From Gammaproteobacteria bacterium (GTDB lineage Bacteria > Pseudomonadota > Gammaproteobacteria > Burkholderiales > Rhodocyclaceae), in contig JAHJHI010000039.1 in NCBI GenBank assembly GCA_018824085.1, forward strand, positions 62,001 to 126,000: DNA of 64,000 nt. Reading direction: 5' to 3'. Below, in pieces: positions 29,993 through 38,009 of the stretch. Both the position numbers and the translations under genes were made by a program. Under the pieces are notes generated by a model, which was given only the letters and a program-made list of their open reading frames with translations, was not told the origin of the DNA and searched no databases. Position 1 is the stretch's first letter. Each line of letters starts with the position of its first letter.

Positions 29993-31327
29993 TCATTCCA
30001 CCACCGCCAGTCGCAGCAGACGCGACAGGTGCAGCGATTCGCGCGCGGCCCCGTCGCGTATCTGGTGCCGGCAACTGGTGCCGTTGGCGATCACCAGCGT
30101 GCCCGGATCGAGCGCGCGCACCGCCGGCAGCAGCGCCAGCTCGCCCATGCGCATCGACACGTCGAAGTGCTCCGCCTCGAACCCGAATCCGCCCGCCATG
30201 CCGCAGCAACCCGATTCGATGAATTCCGTCTCCAGCCCCTGCACCTGCGCCAGCACCTTGCGCATCGCCTTCATCGCGCCGAAGGCCTTCTGGTGACAAT
30301 GGCCGTGCACCGCCGCGCGCGAACCGGCCGGCAGGCGCAGCACGACGTTGAAGCGTCCGGCGTCGATCTCGCGCGCGAGGAACTCCTCCAGCAGCAGGGC
30401 AGACTTCGCGACGGCGTCCACGCGCCCGCCCAGGCCGAGCGCGTAGTACTCGTCGCGCAGCATCAGCAGGCAGGACGGCTCCAGGCCGATCACCGGCACG
30501 CCGCGTTCGACCAGCGGCGCCAGCACGGCCAGCGTGCGCGAGGCCTGCGCGCGCGCTTCGCCGATCATGCCCGACGACAGCCAGCTGCGGCCGCAGCACA
30601 GCGGCGGCTCGCCGGCCCGCGCGCGCGGCACATGCACGCGGTAGCCGGCCGCCTGCAGCAGCTCCAGCGCGGCCTGGGCATTGAGCGGATCGAGCTGGTT
30701 GGAGAAGGTGTCGACCAGCAGCGCCACCTCGCGTCCGTCACCGGCTGCGGGCGCGTCGCGGTCGCTGTCGCTGTCGGACAGGAAGTCGCACGCGGCGATA
30801 CGCGGCGACGAGCGCCGCGCCGACAGGCCGAATACGGCTTCCACGAACCGCGCCACGAACGGCACGCGCTCGCGCAGACGCAGCAGCCAGCCGGCATGGC
30901 GCAGGCGCGGCAACCAGTGCGGCACGCCGGCGAGCAGCCGTTCGCGCAGCGGCACCCGGCCCAGCGCGCGCCAGCGCTGTGCGCGTGCCTCGCTGCGCAA
31001 CAGCGCCATGTCCGTACCGTTCGGACATTCGCGCTTGCAGCCCTTGCAGCCGACGCACAGCTCCATCGCCGCCGCCAGTTCCGGGCCGGCGAACGGCGTC
31101 GGACCCAGCTCGCCGTTGAGCGCAGCCCTCAGCGTGGCCGCGCGATGCTGCGTGGAATGCGCGACATCCGCCGTGGCGCGGTAGCTCGGGCACATGACGC
31201 CGAGACCGTCGCGCTGGCACTGGCGATTGCCGATGCACACCGCCACCGCCTTGCCAAAGCCGCCGCCACTCACCGGCACGCCGGCACCGTAGCTGTCGTA
31301 GGCGGACCAGTCCAGTTGGGTGGGCAC
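29993..31327 (-). CDS. Fe-S/CCG-domain protein, stand-alone C-terminal half of a D-lactate/2-hydroxyacid dehydrogenase type
   Basis: 444 residues from GTG 31327, chosen because GCGGAGGACGCGC precedes it and the sigma-54 promoter is immediately upstream; the longer frame to 31534 crosses that promoter. N-terminal Fe-S motifs (CIGNRQCQRD...MCPSYR and CVGCKGCKRECP), then two CCG-type domains (PLCCGRSWLSSG; GHCHQKAFGA; ESGCCGMAGGFG). The sequence aligns by eye with the C-terminal half of large FAD/Fe-S dehydrogenases, but no FAD half is encoded nearby. Probably an electron-transfer or disulfide-reducing subunit used during nitrogen fixation. Confidence 0.82.
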   Translation of the reverse strand: MPTQLDWSAYDSYGAGVPVSGGGFGKAVAVCIGNRQCQRDGLGVMCPSYRATADVAHSTQHRAATLRAALNGELGPTPFAGPELAAAMELCVGCKGCKRECPNGTDMALLRSEARAQRWRALGRVPLRERLLAGVPHWLPRLRHAGWLLRLRERVPFVARFVEAVFGLSARRSSPRIAACDFLSDSDSDRDAPAAGDGREVALLVDTFSNQLDPLNAQAALELLQAAGYRVHVPRARAGEPPLCCGRSWLSSGMIGEARAQASRTLAVLAPLVERGVPVIGLEPSCLLMLRDEYYALGLGGRVDAVAKSALLLEEFLAREIDAGRFNVVLRLPAGSRAAVHGHCHQKAFGAMKAMRKVLAQVQGLETEFIESGCCGMAGGFGFEAEHFDVSMRMGELALLPAVRALDPGTLVIANGTSCRHQIRDGAARESLHLSRLLRLAVVE

Positions 31328-31353
31328 GCGCGTCCTCCGCAAAACCGTGGCCG

Positions 31354-31369
31354 TGCAAGCTTGATGCCA
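31354..31369 (-). promoter_or_regulatory. Sigma-54 promoter of the Fe-S protein operon
   Basis: Leftward strand TGGCAT-CAAGC-TTGCA: 5 of 6 and 4 of 4. Start expected near 31343, 16 bp before the ribosome site/GTG. Confidence 0.75.
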
Positions 31370-31430
31370 GCGCGCGCCGCGGTGGCGGTGTTCGGCCATA
31401 CTGACGTCCGCGCCGCCACACGCGCTCGCG

Positions 31431-31445
31431 TGGCACTCATCTTGC
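31431..31445 (+). promoter_or_regulatory. Sigma-54 promoter of the molybdopterin-fold gene
   Basis: TGGCAC-TCATC-TTGC, perfect at both elements, 54 bp before the ATG at 31499. Confidence 0.85.
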
Positions 31446-31459
31446 AGATGCCTGTGCCA

Positions 31460-31475
31460 TGTCGCGGCACGTACA
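31460..31475. promoter_or_regulatory. NifA site TGTCGCGGCACGTACA between the divergent genes
   Basis: Exact TGT-N10-ACA. It lies 91 bp upstream of the leftward promoter at 31354 but just downstream of the expected start of the rightward promoter at 31431, so it most naturally serves the Fe-S protein operon. Confidence 0.6.
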
Positions 31476-31498
31476 AAGCCGACAAAACACCCAGCCGG

Positions 31499-32011
31499 AT
31501 GACTTTCATGCCCCCCGCCAGAGAACGCCCGCACGCGCCCGACACGCGAACCGCCTCACCCGGCGAAGGCCACGATCACGTGCGTCTGGATGGCTGGGTG
31601 CGCAAGCCGCTGCGCATCGACGACGCGCTGCTGGCCGGTTTCGGCCTGCAAGCGATCCCGGACTTCGTCGTGGTGTGCACCTTCAACGGCGCGCACGGCG
31701 GACCGCGCCCGATGCGCGGCGTGCCGCTGCGCAGCCTCATCGACGCCGCCGAACCCGACTTCGGGAAGCGCACCGATTTCAAACGGGTGGCGCTGGTGGC
31801 CGAGTCGCGCGAAGGCTACCGCGCGCTGTTCTCGTGGAACGAGCTCTACAACACCATCATCGGTGACGGCGTATTCGTCGTCGCGGACTGCGCCGACGCA
31901 CCGCTGCCGGAATGCACCGGGCCGTTCGCGCTGGTCAGTGCGCACGACCTCGCAACCGGGCCGCGCTTCGTCCAGCGCCTCGCCTCGCTCGCGCTGCGCA
32001 AGCTGTGGTGA
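31499..32011 (+). CDS. Sulfite-oxidase-like molybdopterin-binding-domain protein
   Basis: 170 residues: VRLDGWVRKPLRID start of the oxidoreductase molybdopterin-binding fold, VVVCTFNGAHGG with a possible Mo-ligand Cys60, MRGVPLRSLIDAA, and a C-terminal ALVSAHDLATG. Reduced in size compared with full sulfite oxidase; no export signal seen. It is controlled by its own sigma-54 promoter and sits beside mod genes, suggesting a molybdenum- or electron-related role in nitrogen fixation. The in-frame upstream reading frame back to 29471 is spurious. Confidence 0.75.
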   Translation: MTFMPPARERPHAPDTRTASPGEGHDHVRLDGWVRKPLRIDDALLAGFGLQAIPDFVVVCTFNGAHGGPRPMRGVPLRSLIDAAEPDFGKRTDFKRVALVAESREGYRALFSWNELYNTIIGDGVFVVADCADAPLPECTGPFALVSAHDLATGPRFVQRLASLALRKLW

Positions 32012-32037
32012 ACGGCGGCGGCGCGGCGTGACGCCGG

Positions 32038-33117
32038 TCAGCGCTCCATCAGCGCCACCGTCTTGACCTGGGCCCACACCGGCATGCCGGCGGCCAGCCC
32101 GAGCGCCTGCGCCGAACGGCGCGTGAGGCGCGCCAGCAGCGGCGCACCGCCGACGCGCACGCGCACCAGTGCCAGTCCCGGATGCTCGTCGTCGGCAATG
32201 CCTTCTATGCAGCCCCTGAGCTGATTGCCGACACTGGTTGCCGGCTGCGGCTCGCAGGCGATGCTCACGTCGCGCGCAAGCACGCGCAGGCGCACCCGCC
32301 GCCCCGGTTCGACGCCGTGGTCGCGCGCCCACAGGCTGCAGCCGCCGCCGTCCACGTCGAGCCGCGCGAGCTGCCATTCGGCGTCGCGCTCGCCGACCAC
32401 CGCGTCGAGCACGACACCGGCTTCACCGCCGAGCGCGACCGGCTGCGCCAGGCGCGCCATCATGTCCGACAGCGGCCCGTCGGCCAGCACGCGCCCGCCG
32501 TCCATCAGCACCAGGTGGTCAGCCAGTTGCGCCACCTCCTCGATGGCGTGGCTCACATAAACCACCGGCAGCGCGAGTTCCGTGTGCATTCGCTCGATGT
32601 ACGGCAGCACCTCCGCCTTGCGCCGCGCGTCCAGCGCGGCCAGCGGTTCGTCCATCAGCAGCAGTTGCGGCCGCGTGGCGAGCGCACGCGCGATCGCCAC
32701 GCGCTGGCGCTCGCCGCCCGACAGCGTGGCCGGACGCCGCGCCAGCAGGTGGCCGATGCCCAGCAGCTCCACCACCGGGTCGAGCGACGCGGCCCGCGCC
32801 GCCGCGCCACTGCGCGAACGGCCATAGTCGAGATTGGCGCGCACGCTCAGGTGCGGAAACAGCGCCGCCTCCTGGATCACGTAGCCGAGCGGACGACGAT
32901 GCGTCGGCACGAAGCGGGCCGTGGCGTCGTCCTGCCACACCTGCGCGCCGATCGCCACCCGGCCGCACGCGCGCTCCAGCCCCGCGATGGCGCGCAGCAG
33001 CGTCGTCTTGCCGCAGCCGGACGGGCCGAACAGCGCCGTGATGCCCGTGGGCGGCAGTTCGAGCGTGGCCTGCAGCGAGAAGTCTCGGCGCGCCAGCGCA
33101 AGCTCGAGCGAGATCAC
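32038..33117 (-). CDS. modC: Molybdate ABC transporter, ATP-binding protein ModC
   Basis: 359 residues: Walker A FGPSGCGKTTLL, signature LSGGERQRVAIARAL, Walker B LLLMDEPLAALD, and a C-terminal Mop/TOBE domain (NQLRGCIEGIADDEHPG onwards) that binds oxyanion and distinguishes ModC. Overlaps modB by 4 bp. Imports molybdate for FeMo-cofactor. Confidence 0.95.
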   Translation of the reverse strand: MISLELALARRDFSLQATLELPPTGITALFGPSGCGKTTLLRAIAGLERACGRVAIGAQVWQDDATARFVPTHRRPLGYVIQEAALFPHLSVRANLDYGRSRSGAAARAASLDPVVELLGIGHLLARRPATLSGGERQRVAIARALATRPQLLLMDEPLAALDARRKAEVLPYIERMHTELALPVVYVSHAIEEVAQLADHLVLMDGGRVLADGPLSDMMARLAQPVALGGEAGVVLDAVVGERDAEWQLARLDVDGGGCSLWARDHGVEPGRRVRLRVLARDVSIACEPQPATSVGNQLRGCIEGIADDEHPGLALVRVRVGGAPLLARLTRRSAQALGLAAGMPVWAQVKTVALMER

Positions 33118-33800
33118 GAGGCCGCTCCCCGCGCTTCATGCGCCGGCCGGTTGACGACGTAGAGCGTCACCAGCACGAGCATCGCGAACACCACCATGCC
33201 GGCCGCGAGCCGGTGCGCGTCCGCGAATTCGATCGCCTCGACGTGCTCGTAGACGGCCACCGACAGCACGCGCGTACGGTCCGGAATGTTGCCGCCTATC
33301 ATCAGCACGACGCCGAACTCGCCCACCGTGTGCGCGAAGCCCAGCACGCTGGCGGTCAGCAGGCCGGGCCGGGCCAGCGGCAGCGCGACGGTGAAGAAGC
33401 TGTCCCAGGGCGCGGCGCGCAGCGTGGCGGCGGCTTCCAGCGCACGCGCCGGAATGGCTTCGAAGGACAGCTGCAGCGGCTGCACGACGAAGGGCAGCGA
33501 ATACAGCACCGACGCGACGACAAGCCCGCCGAAGGTGAACGGCAGCCGGCCGATGCCCAGCGCCTGCGTCAGCTGGCCGACCGGGCCCTGCGGCCCCATC
33601 AGCAGCAGCAGGTAGAAGCCGAGCACCGACGGCGGCAGCACCAGAGGCAGTGCGACGACCGACGACGCGAACGGCTTGAGCCGCGAGCGCGTGCGCGACA
33701 GCCACCACGCGAGCGGCGTGCCGACGATCAGCAGCAGCACCGTGGTGAGCCCCGCCAGTTGTGCCGTGAGGCGCACGGCGACCCAGTCTTCGGCTGTCAT
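33114..33800 (-). CDS. modB: Molybdate ABC transporter, permease ModB
   Basis: 228 residues, five to six membrane helices, with the permease coupling loop (EAAATLRAAPWDSFFTVALPLARPG, EAA motif). The ATG at 33800 overlaps the modA stop by 4 bp and fixes the start. Confidence 0.94.
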   Translation of the reverse strand: MTAEDWVAVRLTAQLAGLTTVLLLIVGTPLAWWLSRTRSRLKPFASSVVALPLVLPPSVLGFYLLLLMGPQGPVGQLTQALGIGRLPFTFGGLVVASVLYSLPFVVQPLQLSFEAIPARALEAAATLRAAPWDSFFTVALPLARPGLLTASVLGFAHTVGEFGVVLMIGGNIPDRTRVLSVAVYEHVEAIEFADAHRLAAGMVVFAMLVLVTLYVVNRPAHEARGAAS

Positions 33801-34588
33801 GGCGCGGGGGCGGGCCGGTAGCCGTAGGCCTCGATGACGGCGAGCGCCTCCGGGCCGTGCAGATAGTCCAGCAGCGCACGGGCGGCGGGGTTGTTCTCGC
33901 CGGCCTTCAGCAGCACCGCGTCCTGGCGGATTTCGCTGTACAGCGACTGCGGCACCTTCCACATCGAGCCGGTGAGCGGCTTGCCCGGTACCGCCACCTG
34001 CGACAGCGCGACGAAGCCGAGATCCGCGTTGCCGCTCAGCACGAACTGGTAGGCCTGGGCAATGCTGTCGCCGGTGACCAGCTTCGGCGTCAGCGCGTCG
34101 GTCAGCCCGCTCGCGCGCAGCACTTCGAGGGCGGCCGCGCCATAGGGCGCGAGCTTGGGATTGGCGATCGCCAGCCTTTCGAAGCGGCCGCCGGCCAGCA
34201 CCGCGCCCTTTTCGTCCACCCGTCCGGGCTGCGCGCTCCACAGCACCAATTGACCGATGGCATAAGTGCGCGCGGTACCCGCGACCGCGTGGCCGGCGTC
34301 GACGAGCATCTTCGGCCGCGCCTCGTCGGCTGCGATGAGCACCTCGTACGGCGCGCCGGCCAGTATCTGCGAATGGAACTTGCCGGTCGGTCCGGCCGAC
34401 ACCTTCACCGTGTGGCCGGTGGCCGCGCTGAAGCGCTCCACGATCTTCGCAAGCGGGCCGGCGAAGTTCGCGGCGCTCGCCACCTGCACTTCGCCGGCGC
34501 AGCCAATGCCGGGCAGCAGCGCACACGCGGCCGCGAGCAGGCGCGCGCGGACACTCGCGCGCAATGGACGGATTCCGGTACGGATCAT
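33797..34588 (-). CDS. modA: Molybdate-binding periplasmic protein ModA
   Basis: 263 residues with a Sec signal peptide (RLLAAACALLPGIGCAGE) and the ModA start VQVASAANFAGPLAKI; GPTGKFHSQI and VTGDSIAQAYQFVLSGNADLGFV are typical molybdate-pocket and hinge segments. Confidence 0.94.
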   Translation of the reverse strand: MIRTGIRPLRASVRARLLAAACALLPGIGCAGEVQVASAANFAGPLAKIVERFSAATGHTVKVSAGPTGKFHSQILAGAPYEVLIAADEARPKMLVDAGHAVAGTARTYAIGQLVLWSAQPGRVDEKGAVLAGGRFERLAIANPKLAPYGAAALEVLRASGLTDALTPKLVTGDSIAQAYQFVLSGNADLGFVALSQVAVPGKPLTGSMWKVPQSLYSEIRQDAVLLKAGENNPAARALLDYLHGPEALAVIEAYGYRPAPAP

Positions 34589-34623
34589 GGTGAAGCTCCT
34601 CGAAGGACGTGGATGGAAAAGGG

Positions 34624-35451
34624 TCAGGAGAAATCGGCGAGCACCACGCTCGACGCCTTGAACACGGCACTGGCCGGCTCACCGGGCGCCAGCCCCTGTT
34701 CGCGCACGTCGCGCGCAGGCACCACGGCCGACACGCTCTTGCCGCCCCCGATGCCGACGACGACGTCGGCATGTTCGGCCGCGCAGTCGATGCGCTCGAC
34801 CGTGCCGCGCAGCACGTTGCGCCGTGCGCCCGACACGTCGCCCCCGGCGATGACGGCGACCGCGGACGCCTTGATCAGGGCCATGACGCCGGCACCGCGA
34901 TCGATGCCCATCTGCGTGACAGCTTCCCGTGTCACCGTCGCGACCAGCGTGTTCCCGCCGTCGCCGATCGACAGCAGCACCTCGCAGCGGACATCACCGC
35001 CGTGCACGCCGGCAACCGTGCATGCGAACTGGTTGCGCGCGCTGGTGCGCAGGTCCATGCACCGCAGCAGTTGATGAAAGCGCTGCTCGCCGGCGTCGAC
35101 AGACGGATCGAGCCGGCTCGCGAGGCGGTCGAGCGCGCGCTGGTTCCCGATGGCGAGCACGCGGTACATCGCCACCACCTGGCGGCCGTAGGCGGTCAGG
35201 CGCGAACCGCCACCCTGGCGCCCGCCGGCCGTGCGCTCCACCAGCGCGCACGGCGCCAGATTGTTCATCGCATCCACCGCGTCCCAGGCAGCCTTGTAGG
35301 ACATCGGCACATGAGGCGCCGCGCGCGATATCGATCCGTGCGCGTCGATCATGTCGAGCAGCCGGATGCGCAGGTCACCGACGAAGCGGCCGGTCCGGGC
35401 GGACAGTTCGAGGTGGCTGGTCAGGCCGTGGGTTTTGTCGGTCGTTGTCAT
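34624..35451 (-). CDS. modE: Molybdate-responsive regulator ModE
   Basis: 275 residues: N-terminal LysR-type winged helix (IRLLDMIDAHGSISRAAPHV, SYKAAWDAVDAMNN, GGGSRLTAYG) and two C-terminal Mop/TOBE repeats (RNQFACTVAGVHGGDVRCEV; RNVLRGTVERIDCAAEHADV). Represses molybdate uptake when Mo is plentiful. Promoter-proximal to modABC, with a putative operator directly upstream of the ATG at 35451. Confidence 0.95.
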   Translation of the reverse strand: MTTTDKTHGLTSHLELSARTGRFVGDLRIRLLDMIDAHGSISRAAPHVPMSYKAAWDAVDAMNNLAPCALVERTAGGRQGGGSRLTAYGRQVVAMYRVLAIGNQRALDRLASRLDPSVDAGEQRFHQLLRCMDLRTSARNQFACTVAGVHGGDVRCEVLLSIGDGGNTLVATVTREAVTQMGIDRGAGVMALIKASAVAVIAGGDVSGARRNVLRGTVERIDCAAEHADVVVGIGGGKSVSAVVPARDVREQGLAPGEPASAVFKASSVVLADFS

Positions 35452-35481
35452 GTTTGTTTCTGTATGGCGTCGTATATGGCG
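35452..35481. promoter_or_regulatory. Putative ModE operator before modE, copy 1
   Basis: GTATGGCGTCGTATATGGCG at 35462-35481 preceded by GTTTGTT. The 30-bp element matches 35949-35978 at 26 positions. TATA-containing half-sites with flanking CG/GC are reminiscent of ModE boxes. Assignment to ModE is by context. Confidence 0.5.
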
Positions 35482-35518
35482 ACAGGCGGACACGGGCAGG
35501 TGCCGTACCGGACTCGCC

Positions 35519-35884
35519 TTACAGACGTGGCACGTCGCGCGCCGCGACGCGCTCGACGCCGCTGTCCTCCACCCGCTTTCCGCACGCGCCCTGCGCGCCG
35601 ACCCGCAGTTGCCGGCGCAGCCAGCTGCCGTCCAGGCACCGCCACACTTCCAGCAGCTCGCTCGCCACCTGCAGCATGTACGGGATGTCCTCGTCGTCGA
35701 AGCGCTCTTCCCACAGCTGGAAGCTGTGCCGGTACCAGCACAGCGCGCCGTCGGCGTCATAGCCGCGCCACTTCGACGCGGGCACGCTGTCGTCGTGGAA
35801 TGCCTCGCGGCTGACCGGCTCGACCACGCTGTCCTTCATGTCGTCCGGCAATCCCGTCTGCCAGCCTTCGTCCCTGCGATCCAT
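35519..35884 (-). CDS. Unknown acidic 121-residue protein beside modE
   Basis: Not recognised. ATG 35884 has GGGAGGAATGAC before it. Acidic, Trp/Tyr-rich N-terminal two thirds (KWRGYDADGALCWYRHSFQL, EERFDDEDIPYMLQVASELL), basic C-terminus. No signal peptide, membrane segment or metal motif. Lies upstream of modE in the same direction, with a second copy of the putative ModE operator in front, so possibly repressed by molybdate. Confidence 0.7.
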   Translation of the reverse strand: MDRRDEGWQTGLPDDMKDSVVEPVSREAFHDDSVPASKWRGYDADGALCWYRHSFQLWEERFDDEDIPYMLQVASELLEVWRCLDGSWLRRQLRVGAQGACGKRVEDSGVERVAARDVPRL

Positions 35885-35948
35885 GTCATTCCTCCCGAGC
35901 CCTGGCGTTGATTCGTGGCATCGATCCCCGCCGTGCCTGGCGTGTCGC

Positions 35949-35978
35949 GTTTGTTCCGGTATGGCGCCGTATATAGCG
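35949..35978. promoter_or_regulatory. Putative ModE operator, copy 2, before the 121-residue gene
   Basis: GTATGGCGCCGTATATAGCG at 35959-35978, preceded by GTTTGTT, near-identical to the element before modE. About 65 bp upstream of the ATG at 35884 and in the divergent gap with the FmdB-like gene. Confidence 0.5.
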
Positions 35979-36021
35979 GCACAGGCAGCACAGCATCTTT
36001 CGGGCCAGCGCCGCCGGCGCA

Positions 36022-36036
36022 CGGAACCGTTCTTGC
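36022..36036 (+). promoter_or_regulatory. Possible weak sigma-54 promoter before the FmdB-like gene
   Basis: CGGAAC-CGTTC-TTGC: 4 of 6 plus perfect -12, correct spacing, 37 bp before the ATG. No NifA site seen nearby. Confidence 0.3.
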
Positions 36037-36072
36037 TAGGACACCGGACACGACCTGCCAGGGAGCACCGAC

Positions 36073-36303
36073 ATGCCCATTCACGACTATCACTGTCGCA
36101 ACTGCGACAGGACTTCCGAACTTCTTGTGCGCGCCTCGACACGCGTGGTCTGCCCGCACTGCGGGAGCGAGGCGCTGGACAAGCTCGTGTCCGCGCCGAT
36201 GCCGCCGGGACGCAGCAAGGCCGTCATCGCGGCGGGCCGTGCGGCGGCCGCGCGCGAAGGACACTTCAGCAACTATTCAGCGAAGGAACGAAGCAAGATC
36301 TGA
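36073..36303 (+). CDS. FmdB-family zinc-ribbon protein
   Basis: 76 residues: MPIHDYHCRNCDRTSELL and CPHCGSEALDKLVSAP give the two CxxC knuckles of the FmdB/CxxC_CxxC zinc ribbon, followed by a basic tail. Family function is unclear (once named after a formamidase regulator). CAGGGAG ribosome site. Confidence 0.88.
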   Translation: MPIHDYHCRNCDRTSELLVRASTRVVCPHCGSEALDKLVSAPMPPGRSKAVIAAGRAAAAREGHFSNYSAKERSKI

Positions 36304-36332
36304 CGGCCGCGCCGGGCCACCCGGGCGCACGC

Positions 36333-36962
36333 TCAGGTGGCCGGCGCGCCCTCTTCCGGGCCGAAGCAGACGTCGTAATCGGTGCACACGCCGCAGCTCG
36401 GGGCCTTGCAGACGCGGATCTCCTCGCGCTCGCACAGCTGCTTGTAGAGGAACTTCTTCCACTTCATGTCGCCGGCATTGCGCGCGGCGAGCGTCGTGAA
36501 GTGATTGCCCATCAGCTCTGACAGCTGCCTGCGCGACGCAAGCTGCATGTCCTGCCACAGGTGGTCGCTGCCGAGGCAGGCGCTGGCCACCGCGTGCGCG
36601 AGCACCTCGTTGTCTTCGTCGCGGCGGGTGAGGTTTTCCAGCAGCAGCGCCACCACGTCGTCCATCTCAATCGCTTCGGCGTGCTCTTCCGGCACAGCGG
36701 CGTGCAGCGCCGGCAGCGTTTCGCTGCCCGGAAAGTGGCGCGCCAGAACGCGCCGCGTGCGTACGAGGTCAATGCCGTACAGCGGCAGCGCCTGCAGCCC
36801 GCGTGCGTGCCAGCTGCGCCCGATGACGCCGGCGAGCACCTGCGGAATGAGCGCATCGGGACGCCGCGCGAGCTTGAGCAGCATGCCGCGGTAGGTGCCC
36901 CGGCCGGGCGGCTGCCCGGGCTCGGCCAGCGGAGACGAGGGTGACTGTGCGCCCGCCTGCAT
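36333..36962 (-). CDS. nifQ: NifQ, molybdenum donor for FeMo-cofactor synthesis
   Basis: 209 residues with the diagnostic C-terminal motif CX4CX2CX5C (CKAPSCGVCTDYDVC) that binds the Mo-Fe-S cluster, and the NifQ body DHLWQDMQLASRRQLSELM. ATG 36962 is preceded by GGGAG; a longer frame to 37049 would invade fdxB. Last gene of nifENX-...-fdxB-nifQ. Confidence 0.95.
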   Translation of the reverse strand: MQAGAQSPSSPLAEPGQPPGRGTYRGMLLKLARRPDALIPQVLAGVIGRSWHARGLQALPLYGIDLVRTRRVLARHFPGSETLPALHAAVPEEHAEAIEMDDVVALLLENLTRRDEDNEVLAHAVASACLGSDHLWQDMQLASRRQLSELMGNHFTTLAARNAGDMKWKKFLYKQLCEREEIRVCKAPSCGVCTDYDVCFGPEEGAPAT

Positions 36963-36976
36963 GACGATCTCCCGCG

Positions 36977-37300
36977 CTAGCCGGCCTGGACTTCGACCGG
37001 CGCGTGCGTGTAGCACTTCTTCGGACAGACCTTTGAACAGGCCTGGCACCCGATGCAGTTCGCCTGATGCGCGATCGTCATCACCTTCTTCTCGTACTCT
37101 TCATCGTCGTCGTCCTCGTCCGCTTCCGGATCGACCATGATGAGTTCGCCGTCGGCATTGACGCCGGCCAGCTCGAGCACGTTGTTCGCGCACACGCGCA
37201 CGCAGCGCGCACAGCCGATGCAGGCCTCCTGATCGAGGTCCGCGACGAACTTCGGCACCCAGATTTCACCGCTGGGCAGGGTGACTGAAAAAGCGGCCAT
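36977..37300 (-). CDS. fdxB: Nif-specific ferredoxin III, FdxB
   Basis: 107 residues, 2[4Fe-4S]: CIGCARCVRVC and CIGCQACSKVCPKKC, with an acidic loop (EADEDDDDEE) between them characteristic of FdxB. Probably donates electrons in cofactor assembly. 14 bp before nifQ. Confidence 0.94.
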   Translation of the reverse strand: MAAFSVTLPSGEIWVPKFVADLDQEACIGCARCVRVCANNVLELAGVNADGELIMVDPEADEDDDDEEYEKKVMTIAHQANCIGCQACSKVCPKKCYTHAPVEVQAG

Positions 37301-37323
37301 GATGCGTCCTCCGGATGGCGGCG

Positions 37324-37521
37324 TCAGCCGGTGGCGGCCGCAAGATCCTTGCGCGCCGCCATCAGCGATTTGTGCGCGTCGTGCGCGACCCGGGCCACTT
37401 CGAGTATCCGTTCCCAGTTGGTGGGCAGCTCCTCCGACAGGTCATGCAGGTCCATCTTGGCCTGCGTGGCCTGCGCGTTGAGCTTGCGGACCCGCGTCTT
37501 CAATGTGTCGATGTCATCCAT
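37324..37521 (-). CDS. Small nif-linked helical protein (DUF683/CCE_0567 type)
   Basis: 65 residues forming an apparent helical hairpin (LKTRVRKLNAQATQAKMDLHD; WERILEVARVAHDAHKSLM), as in the DUF683 proteins found between the nifX-associated gene and fdxB in many diazotrophs. The ATG at 37521 follows the upstream stop by 11 bp. Function not known; possible DNA- or protein-binding dimer. Confidence 0.85.
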   Translation of the reverse strand: MDDIDTLKTRVRKLNAQATQAKMDLHDLSEELPTNWERILEVARVAHDAHKSLMAARKDLAAATG

Positions 37522-37532
37522 TCCCGGCTCCT

Positions 37533-38009
37533 TCAGCCGTAGCGGGCAACGTCGCCGTACCGGGCGACCATGCCCACGCCTTCCTCGACGAACTTCGTGC
37601 CGGCCTCGGACAGCTTGGCGAGTGTCGGGAAGCCGAAGCGGTGCGAGTCGCGCAGCTGCTTGTTGACGACGATGAGCCGGCCCGCGATGAGCACCATGCG
37701 GCCGAAGCCCTCGTGGTGCATCTTCATCATCGGGCTCACCATGACGCCGGTGGCGCGCTCGATCGACAGGCCGATGGCGTTGTAGAACAGCTCGATGCGC
37801 CACAGCGTTTCCGGGTCGGGGTCGCCCAGGAGCGGCAGTGCGCGGCGCGCCTCGGCGCTCAGGATGTAGGGTTCGAGCAGTTGCGCGTCGCTCTTGCCTT
37901 CCCACGCGCCGTGCAGGTCCTGCGCACGGAACTGCTTGATGAGTTCGCTCAGGAACGGGGACGCCAGTGCGGCGGCGTCGTCTGCGGATACGTCCAGGGT
38001 TTCAGCCAT
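37533..38009 (-). CDS. NifX-associated protein (DUF269)
   Basis: 158 residues with the DUF269 core: [40 protein letters not shown] and [17 protein letters not shown]. Always found beside nifX; exact role unknown. GAGGAAA ribosome site and 8-bp overlap with nifX set the start at 38009. Confidence 0.93.
   Translation of the reverse strand: MAETLDVSADDAAALASPFLSELIKQFRAQDLHGAWEGKSDAQLLEPYILSAEARRALPLLGDPDPETLWRIELFYNAIGLSIERATGVMVSPMMKMHHEGFGRMVLIAGRLIVVNKQLRDSHRFGFPTLAKLSEAGTKFVEEGVGMVARYGDVARYG

Noticed and set aside
29471-31498. Long N-terminal extension of the molybdopterin-fold frame (846 residues in total)
   Set aside because: It runs antisense through the GNAT and Fe-S protein genes and across the sigma-54 promoter; only the last 170 residues have family sequence.
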